Source: Kineosporia sp. R_H_3 (GTDB lineage Bacteria; Actinomycetota; Actinomycetes; Actinomycetales; Kineosporiaceae). From it: a stretch of 64,000 bases of DNA. Positions 58,844 to 64,000 of this stretch are shown here, piece by piece (position 1 is the first letter of the stretch; the number at the start of each line of letters is the position of its first letter). Location: positions 29,391 through 93,390 of the forward strand of contig NZ_MWLL01000247.1 of assembly GCF_002198675.1 (NCBI RefSeq), written 5' to 3'. Position numbers and translations under genes: made by a program. Below the pieces are notes generated by a model. The model saw nothing but the letters and a program-made list of their open reading frames with translations, ran no database searches and was not told where the DNA came from.

Positions 58844-59305
58844 CTAGCGGGTCTGCCCCGCGCGGACCATCTCGACGGTCTTCGCGACCCGGTCGGCCCG
58901 GGTCTGCTCGCGCTTGGCCTCGGTGACCCAGCGGACGTACTCCTTGCGGTGCGAGTACGCGAGCGCCGTGAAGGCGGCCTGCGCCGCGCCGTCCGCCGCG
59001 AGCGCCGCGGCGAGGTCGTCGGGCACCTCGACGGTCCGCTCGCCCGCGTCCGCGCTGACCTCGACGGTATACATGCCCTCGACCTCGACGCCGGCCTCGG
59101 CCCGGACCGCCTTGTTGAGGCCGATCATGTTCTCCCCGCCCATCCGGGCCAGCCGCAGCGCGAGCGTGGTCCCGTTGACGGTCACGCTCACCGGGAACGT
59201 CTTGCGCCCGTCGCCGACCGCCGCGACCTGCTCGTCGGTCAGCAGGAACGCCCCCGCCGGCCCCCGCTTCTCCAGCACCGCCTCGAACCGCAAAGTTTCA
59301 CCCAT
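58844..59305 (-). CDS. DUF1905/YdeI-like protein
   Basis: The 153-aa protein matches the DUF1905 plus YdeI/OmpD-associated arrangement. LRFEAVLEKRGPAGAFLLTD and FPVSVTVNGTTLALRLARMGGENMIGLNKAVR form the DUF1905 barrel. The C-terminal helix LAYSHRKEYVRWVTEAKREQTRADRVAKTVEMV is the Omdp-type motif. Function is unknown; related proteins are linked to bacteriocin tolerance. ATG 59305 has GGGGG directly before it. A 49-nt palindrome lies 9 nt upstream of the start. Confidence 0.88.
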   Translation of the reverse strand: MGETLRFEAVLEKRGPAGAFLLTDEQVAAVGDGRKTFPVSVTVNGTTLALRLARMGGENMIGLNKAVRAEAGVEVEGMYTVEVSADAGERTVEVPDDLAAALAADGAAQAAFTALAYSHRKEYVRWVTEAKREQTRADRVAKTVEMVRAGQTR

Positions 59306-59314
59306 GCCCCCAGA

Positions 59315-59363
59315 ACTTACTAGCGCGTATGACCCGGTCGACGGGTCATACGCGCTGGTAAGT
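59315..59363. promoter_or_regulatory. 49-nt near-perfect palindrome
   Basis: Arms of 22 nt (59315-59336 and 59342-59363) pair with a single G:T-type mismatch around GTCGA. It lies between the pfp stop and the DUF1905 start, both minus strand, 9 nt from the latter. It can be a terminator for pfp, and in RNA it would sit directly against the DUF1905 ribosome site. The length is exceptional for a terminator. Confidence 0.6.
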
Positions 59364-59383
59364 CGGAGTCGGAGGTGGGGCGG

Positions 59384-60607
59384 TCAGTGCTCGGGGTGGA
59401 GGCGCTCGCCCTTGGGCTGGCCGATCTCCTTGAGCAGGTCGGTGAACCACTCGACGTCCGTGTCGAACGCCTTGCCGCCCTTGATCCGGGGGAACTCGAC
59501 GGCGCGCAGCGCGTCGCCGGCCTCCTCGTCCTGTCCGACGACACCGCTCTCGCCGCGCAGCGCGGCGTCGACGGCGTAGTCGGTGCAGCGCTTGATGAGC
59601 GCGAGGTCGGCGTCGTTCGCCGCGGCGGAGCGCGAGTAGTAGCCGCTCTTCTGGACCATCGTCTTCTCGGCGCCGACGAGGCCGGCGAACTGCTTGGCGA
59701 ACCAGGCGCCCGGGTTGATCGTGTCGATCTTCACGTGACCGAACGCGTCGCGCTGCGGCTCCTCGCCGCGGGCGATCATCTCCTCGACGATCGTCTCGAC
59801 GCCGGCGCCCTCGGAGAGGAACAGGTTGACGCAGCCGACCTCGTCCATGACGGCCTTGAGGCGCTCGGCCTCCTCGGCGATGTCGAACGACAGCTCCGGG
59901 ACGAAGACGCCGTGGACGTCCCACTTGCGGGCCTCGTTGCCGAAGCCGGCGAACTCCTGGCGGCCGAGCCACTCCCGGTAGGCGACGGCGGTGGCGCCGG
60001 TCAGCCAGCCGCAGTGCCGGCCCATGACCTCGTGGACGATGAGCATCCGTGGGTTCGACGAGTGCTCGGCGACGATGTTCTTCGCGAAGATCGCGCCCTG
60101 CTCGGCGGCGGTCCAGGCGCCGAGGCTCTGCCGGATCGGGATGACGTCGTTGTCGATCGTCTTCGGCAGGCCGACGACGGTCAGCTCGTAGCCGTTCGAG
60201 TGCAGGTACGCGGCGAGGTCGGCCGCGGTCGTGTTCGTGTCGTCGCCGCCGATCGTGTGCAGGACGTCGACGCCGTCGCGCGTCAGCTGCTCCGCCGCGA
60301 CGTGCAGCGGGTCCTGGCCCTCGGTGACGAGGCCGCGCTTGACGCAGTCCTTGACGTTCGTCAGCTTGACCCGGCTGTTGCCGATCGGGCTGCCGCCGAA
60401 CTTGTGGAGCAGGTGCGCCTTCTGCCGGACCTCGGGGGTGACGGTGATGTAGCGGCCGGCGAGCAGGCCCGCGTAGCCGTCGAGGTACCCGATGATCTCG
60501 ATGTCGGGGGCGACGGCGCTGTAGCGCTCGATGAGCCCGCCGACGGCGGAGGAGAGGCAGGGAGCGAGGCCGCCCGCGGTGAGCAGGGCGACGCGGCGAA
60601 CGGTCAT
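59384..60607 (-). CDS. pfp: 6-phosphofructokinase, pyrophosphate-dependent type
   Basis: The 407-aa enzyme belongs to the PFK family that phosphorylates fructose 6-phosphate to the 1,6-bisphosphate. The donor-site residues are GGDDT (120-124) and PKTIDND (148-154). Asp123 in place of Gly, and Lys149 in place of Gly, are the established markers of pyrophosphate rather than ATP use. MGRHCGWLTG and INPGAWFAKQFAGLVGAEKTMVQKSGYYSRSAA are also typical of PPi-PFKs. ATG 60607 with GGAG upstream is chosen; the 30-codon extension is not conserved. It is the only core glycolytic enzyme in the window. Confidence 0.9.
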   Translation of the reverse strand: MTVRRVALLTAGGLAPCLSSAVGGLIERYSAVAPDIEIIGYLDGYAGLLAGRYITVTPEVRQKAHLLHKFGGSPIGNSRVKLTNVKDCVKRGLVTEGQDPLHVAAEQLTRDGVDVLHTIGGDDTNTTAADLAAYLHSNGYELTVVGLPKTIDNDVIPIRQSLGAWTAAEQGAIFAKNIVAEHSSNPRMLIVHEVMGRHCGWLTGATAVAYREWLGRQEFAGFGNEARKWDVHGVFVPELSFDIAEEAERLKAVMDEVGCVNLFLSEGAGVETIVEEMIARGEEPQRDAFGHVKIDTINPGAWFAKQFAGLVGAEKTMVQKSGYYSRSAAANDADLALIKRCTDYAVDAALRGESGVVGQDEEAGDALRAVEFPRIKGGKAFDTDVEWFTDLLKEIGQPKGERLHPEH

Positions 60608-60801
60608 GACGACGGGACTCCGTGGGTCGACGACAGGTCGGTGGACGCCAATGTCCCGCGGGCCGCGGCCGATGGCCGGCTGCCGCCCGCGCGGCACAAC
60701 CCTAGTGCGCCGGTCGGGCCGCCCTGGCCGCGATGGTCCCGCCCGCCGACCTCAGGCGCGGACGACGACGACCGGCGCCCGTCCGTGGTGAGAATACGCA
60801 C

Positions 60802-61293
60802 GTGGAGATCACGCTGCCGCGGCCCGCGACGAGCGCCGACGTACCCGCCGTGGAGGCCCTCGTCGCGGCCGCGTACGGGCACTACGTGGCGCGGATCGGG
60901 GTGCCGCCGCTGCCCATGGTGGACGACTACCCGGCCCGGGTCGCGGCGGGCCAGGTGTGGGTCGTCGACGCCCCGGACGGCGGGGGACCGGATGACGCGG
61001 CGGGTCCGCTGCTCGCGGTCGTCGTCCTCGAGGAGGAGCCCGACCACCTCGAGGTCGACAACGTCGCGGTGCACCCGGGCGCCCAGGGCCGGGGGCTCGG
61101 CCGGGCCCTGCTCGACTTCGCGCACGCGCGGGCGCTCGCCGCAGGGCTGCCCGAGCTGCGGCTCATGACGAACGAGCTCATGATCGAGAACCAGGCCATC
61201 TACGAGCACCTCGGCTGGCGGCGGGTCGGCGGGGTCGTCCGGGAGGGCCGGCGCGCCGTCCGGTACGCGAAGCCGGTCACGCCCGGCGCCTGA
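60802..61293 (+). CDS. GNAT family N-acetyltransferase
   Basis: The 163-aa protein starts at GTG 60802. The GNAT fold is clear: LPRPATSADVPAVEALVAAAYGHYV, VWVVDAPDG, HLEVDNVAVHPGAQGRGLGRALLDFAHARALAAG (motif A with the acetyl-CoA loop QGRGLG) and IYEHLGWRRVG. The acceptor substrate is unknown. A good ribosome site is missing and the start lies close to the likely promoter, so a leaderless transcript is possible. It converges on the aminotransferase gene, 13 bp away. Confidence 0.87.
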   Translation: MEITLPRPATSADVPAVEALVAAAYGHYVARIGVPPLPMVDDYPARVAAGQVWVVDAPDGGGPDDAAGPLLAVVVLEEEPDHLEVDNVAVHPGAQGRGLGRALLDFAHARALAAGLPELRLMTNELMIENQAIYEHLGWRRVGGVVREGRRAVRYAKPVTPGA

Positions 61294-61306
61294 GCGGGAG
61301 CGCGCC

Positions 61307-62515
61307 TCAGCCCCGGACCGTCGCGAACGCCCGCCCCAGCGCGCCGACCGCGCGGACGATCGTCTCCTCGTCGTAGTACGCGAAGCTCAGCCGGAGCCGG
61401 TCGGTCTGGCCGCCGTCCACGGAGAACAGCGTGCCGGGGCGGAAGTCGACGCCCTCGTGCTGCGCCGCCGCGCGCAGCACCGTGAGGTCGACGTCCGCCG
61501 GGACCCGGAGCCAGAAGAAGTAGCCGCCGCCGGGGGGCGCCCACGTGACGTCGGCGGGCAGGTGCTCGCGCAGCGCGGCGTCCATCGCGGCGGCCCGCCC
61601 GCCGAGGATCCCGCGCAGCCGCGCCAGGTAGGCCGCCGCCGACCCGTCGGCGAGCGCCCGGGCGACGACCGCGCAGACGAGCGGGTTGAGGCCGCCGCCG
61701 GAGACGACGAAGCCGCGGTCGGCGAGGCGCAGGGCGAGGTCGGGGGAGGTGTGCACCCAGCCGAGCCGCAGCCCCGGGGCGAGGATCTTGGAGAACGTCC
61801 CGAGGGAGAGCACCGCCCCGGTCGACGCCCACGCCGCCATCGGCCGCGGCATGCCGGACCCGTTGCCGGGCGACGGGTCCCGCCCCGGCCCGGGCGTGGA
61901 CAGCAGGTGGTAGACCTCGTCGGCGACGACGAGCGCACCGTGCTCCGCGGCGAGCGCGACGACCTGCTCGCGGCGCCGGTCGTCGAGCGTCGCGCCCGTC
62001 GGGTTGTGGAACGACGGGACGACGTAGACGAGCTTCGGCCGGTGCGCGCGCAGCGCCTCCTCGAGGGCCCCGGGGACGATCCCGCCCTCGTCGACCGCGA
62101 CCGGGACGACCCGGACGTGGTGGTTCGCGAAGATGTCGAGCGCGAGGAAGTACGTCGCCTCCTCGACGAGGACGACGTCCCCCGGCTCGGTGAGCGTGCC
62201 GACGACGAGGTCGATCGCCTGGCTGTTGCCGTTCGTGACGAAGGCGGCCTCCGGGTCGGGGCAGAACCCGTACTGCGGCTCGAGGTAGTCGCTCACCGCG
62301 ACGCGCAGGTCGCCGTCGCCGGGCTCGATGCCGTACTGCAGCGGGTGCGGGCGCCCCGCGGCCGCGGTCGCGGCGAGCGCGGCGGACAGCACGTCGACGG
62401 GGAGGATCGCGTCCTGCGGCTGGCCGATCCCGAGGTCGACGACGCCGTCGGCCGCCCACAGCTGCGTCGTCCGCTCGTGCAGCCGGGCGCGGACGTCGTC
62501 GGGTACCGGGGTCAT
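61307..62515 (-). CDS. PLP-dependent class I/II aminotransferase
   Basis: The 402-aa enzyme has VDLGIGQPQDAILPV, GIEPGDGDLRVAVSDYLEPQYG, FVTNGNSQAIDLVV, YVVPSFHNPTGATLDDRRR (PLP-binding Asn), ALVVADEVYHLLSTPG and LGTFSKILAPGLRLGW with the PLP Lys in TFSKI. This is the fold-type I group that includes 2-aminoadipate aminotransferase and the MocR catalytic domain; there is no N-terminal GntR helix. ATG 62515 with GGAGGGA upstream is preferred to 62566. Substrate is not assignable. It is divergent from the aldo/keto reductase. Confidence 0.88.
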   Translation of the reverse strand: MTPVPDDVRARLHERTTQLWAADGVVDLGIGQPQDAILPVDVLSAALAATAAAGRPHPLQYGIEPGDGDLRVAVSDYLEPQYGFCPDPEAAFVTNGNSQAIDLVVGTLTEPGDVVLVEEATYFLALDIFANHHVRVVPVAVDEGGIVPGALEEALRAHRPKLVYVVPSFHNPTGATLDDRRREQVVALAAEHGALVVADEVYHLLSTPGPGRDPSPGNGSGMPRPMAAWASTGAVLSLGTFSKILAPGLRLGWVHTSPDLALRLADRGFVVSGGGLNPLVCAVVARALADGSAAAYLARLRGILGGRAAAMDAALREHLPADVTWAPPGGGYFFWLRVPADVDLTVLRAAAQHEGVDFRPGTLFSVDGGQTDRLRLSFAYYDEETIVRAVGALGRAFATVRG

Positions 62516-62607
62516 GCGGGGCTCCCTCCGCGGGCTCGGTCCGCGTGCCGGACGTGTCGCGGCCACCCACCCTGGCCGCGCGGGCGGGTGCGTGCAAGCA
62601 TGCGCGC

Positions 62608-63648
62608 ATGCCCACCCTGGACACCTACGTCGCCGCCTCCGACCGCTACGACGACACCATGGCCTACCGGCGCACCGGCCGCAGCGGCCTCCTCCTGCCC
62701 GCCGTGTCGCTCGGGCTCTGGCACAACTTCGGTGACGACAAGCCGATCGAGACGCAGCGCGCGATCCTGCGCCGCGCGTTCGACCTCGGGATCACGCACT
62801 TCGACCTCGCGAACAACTACGGTCCGCCCTACGGCAGCGCCGAGAAGAACTTCGGGTCGATCTACGCCCAGGACTTCCGGCCGTACCGGGACGAGCTCGT
62901 GCTCTCGTCGAAGGCCGGCTACGACATGTGGCCGGGCCCGTACGGCGACCACGGCTCGCGCAAGTACCTGCTCGCGAGCCTCGACCAGTCGCTGAAGCGG
63001 ATGGGCGTCGACTACGTCGACATCTTCTACAGCCACCGGTTCGACCCGGAGACGCCGCTCGAGGAGACGATGGGCGCCCTCGACACCGCGGTCCGCTCCG
63101 GGCGCGCGCTCTACGCGGGCATCTCCTCGTACTCGCCCGAGCGCACCCGGGAGGCCGCGACGATCCTGCGGTCCATGGGGACGCCGCTGCTCATCCACCA
63201 GCCGAGCTACTCGATGCTCAACCGCTGGATCGAGGAGGGCCTGCTCGACGTCCTCGGCGACGAAGGGGTCGGCTGCATCGCGTTCTCGCCGCTCGCTCAG
63301 GGCATGCTCACCGACCGGTACCTCGGGGGCGTCCCGTCGGACTCCCGGGCGGCGCAGGGCAAGTCCCTCGACCCGGGGATGCTCGACGAGCGGGCGCTCA
63401 CGCACGTCCGGGCGCTCAACGACATCGCGGCGTCGCGCGGGCAGACGCTCGCCCAGCTCGCGCTCTCCTGGGCGCTGCGCGACGACCGGGTGACGAGCGT
63501 GCTCATCGGCGCCAGCAGCGTCGCCCAGCTCGAGGGCAACGTGGCGGCCGTCTCCGCACCGCCGTTCACGGACGACGAGCTCGCGCAGATCGACCAGCAC
63601 GCGGTCGACGCGGGGATCAACCTCTGGAAGCGGTCCAGCGACAGCTGA
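62608..63648 (+). CDS. Aldo/keto reductase, YghZ/Mgr-like
   Basis: The 346-residue TIM-barrel NADPH reductase has the AKR14-like features MAYRRTGRSGLLLPAVSLGLWHNFGD, FDLGITHFDLANNYGPPYGSAE (catalytic Asp and Tyr), LVLSSKAGYDMWPGPYGDHGSRKYL (Lys), VDYVDIFYSHRFDPETPLEETM (His) and IAFSPLAQGMLTDRYL. YghZ enzymes reduce L-glyceraldehyde 3-phosphate and methylglyoxal, a detoxification role. ATG 62608 begins the conserved sequence. The hairpin GAAGGGC-AATG-GCCCTTC 23 nt past the stop would end its transcript. Confidence 0.9.
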   Translation: MPTLDTYVAASDRYDDTMAYRRTGRSGLLLPAVSLGLWHNFGDDKPIETQRAILRRAFDLGITHFDLANNYGPPYGSAEKNFGSIYAQDFRPYRDELVLSSKAGYDMWPGPYGDHGSRKYLLASLDQSLKRMGVDYVDIFYSHRFDPETPLEETMGALDTAVRSGRALYAGISSYSPERTREAATILRSMGTPLLIHQPSYSMLNRWIEEGLLDVLGDEGVGCIAFSPLAQGMLTDRYLGGVPSDSRAAQGKSLDPGMLDERALTHVRALNDIAASRGQTLAQLALSWALRDDRVTSVLIGASSVAQLEGNVAAVSAPPFTDDELAQIDQHAVDAGINLWKRSSDS

Positions 63649-63670
63649 CCGGCACCACGGGACGTGCCCG

Positions 63671-63688
63671 GAAGGGCAATGGCCCTTC
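63671..63688 (+). terminator. Hairpin after the aldo/keto reductase
   Basis: GAAGGGC (63671-63677) pairs perfectly with GCCCTTC (63682-63688) around AATG, 22 nt after the stop codon. Confidence 0.45.
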
Positions 63689-63745
63689 GTACCCCCGGCG
63701 GCGCACCCTGGCAGGGTCCGGTCCGTGCCGTCGGGGGAGTCCGCC

Positions 63746-64000
63746 GTGGAACCGTCCTGTGCCAGCACCGCGCCCGGCGACCCCGGGGAGAGCACGGAGA
63801 CCCTGCGGACCGCCGTGCTGGGCGCCGCGGTGCTGCTGCTCGCGGCCACCGGCGCCGGGATGGCGCTGGGGCGCAGGTGGTTCGGCCTCGGCGAGGTCCT
63901 CGCCTGGGCCGGCCTGGGGATCGCGGCGCTCGCGGTCGTCGCGGTGCTCGGGGCCCGCGGACCGGCGGGGGTCGCCGGGCGCGGTGCTGGCACAGGACGG
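63746..64000 (+). CDS. Membrane protein N-terminus, 3' truncated by the window
   Basis: A frame from GTG 63746 stays open to the end of the window (85 codons). GGGGGAG lies 6 nt upstream of that GTG; an earlier GTG (63725) has no such site. The predicted N-terminus has a disordered Ser/Pro stretch, then two hydrophobic helices (LRTAVLGAAVLLLAATGAGMAL and VLAWAGLGIAALAVVAVLGA) separated by GRRWFG. It is a two- or multi-helix membrane protein or a sensor protein's membrane anchor. The family cannot be named from this fragment. Confidence 0.55.
   Translation, partial: MEPSCASTAPGDPGESTETLRTAVLGAAVLLLAATGAGMALGRRWFGLGEVLAWAGLGIAALAVVAVLGARGPAGVAGRGAGTGR

Noticed and set aside
62512..63993. A 493-codon minus-strand frame over the aldo/keto reductase
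   Set aside because: It is antisense to a gene with complete catalytic residues and has only low-complexity Arg/Val content.

Overview
The window is about 64 kb of very high-GC DNA (roughly three quarters G+C) with dense genes, frequent GTG starts, 4-nt ATGA/GTGA gene overlaps and lineage-typical families: DUF4184, DUF72, DUF3072, a TipA-like MerR, an EspC-like protein, PAC2, LigB-type ligase and a pyrophosphate-type phosphofructokinase. This fits a chromosomal segment of an actinobacterium, perhaps Kineosporiales or Micrococcales; the genus cannot be fixed from the sequence alone. I see no tRNA, rRNA, prophage, insertion sequence or CRISPR array. Both edges cut genes.

Layout. 0-8.4 kb: a 5'-truncated GH63-like hydrolase, a GH13 alpha-glucosidase, a DUF4184 membrane protein, a disulfide-oxidoreductase-like flavoprotein and an ACT protein. 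8.5-13.7 kb: MFS transporter, rubrerythrin-VIT1 fusion, Cys-rich mini-protein, DUF72, phosphoesterase, DUF3072 and a two-TM protein. 14-25 kb: orphan lycopene cyclase, glutathione-independent formaldehyde dehydrogenase, SRPBCC protein, AlkD-like repair protein, CorA, TipA-like MerR, class B PBP, YccF, phosphoribosyltransferase and an unusual PadR. 25.3-38.5 kb: SDR protein, a candidate structured RNA, a coupled ROK regulator/BadF-type kinase pair, a two-component system, NERD, EspC-like, PAC2, an aminoglycoside-phosphotransferase-like enzyme, a diguanylate cyclase, a CopD-like protein and an HSL esterase. 38.6-48.1 kb: two translationally coupled minus-strand operons, PAP2-PAP2-lipid kinase-YihY and ABC-F-RecQ-LigB. 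48.2-58.8 kb: a sugar-utilisation locus. 58.8-64 kb: DUF1905, PPi-type PFK, GNAT, aminotransferase, aldo/keto reductase and the start of a membrane protein.

The most coherent system is the sugar locus. A LacI repressor, with a clear promoter and two tandem perfect 12-bp palindromic operators at the transcription start, heads an overlapping run of FGGY kinase, LacD/YihT-type class I aldolase, single-NBD (FrcA-type) ATPase and permease. A lipoprotein binding protein and a PfkB kinase follow. A mannose-6-phosphate-isomerase-like protein and a DUF4432 mutarotase-like protein lie just upstream. The gene set implies import of a ketose or polyol-derived sugar, two phosphorylations and aldol cleavage to trioses. 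The substrate is not readable from sequence. Other items to follow up are the RNA at 26.3-26.5 kb, a RecQ helicase ending in a phosphoribosyltransferase-like motif, a 49-nt near-perfect palindrome at 59.3 kb, an 18-bp inverted-repeat element at 38.5 kb and recurring 12-bp tandem repeats.
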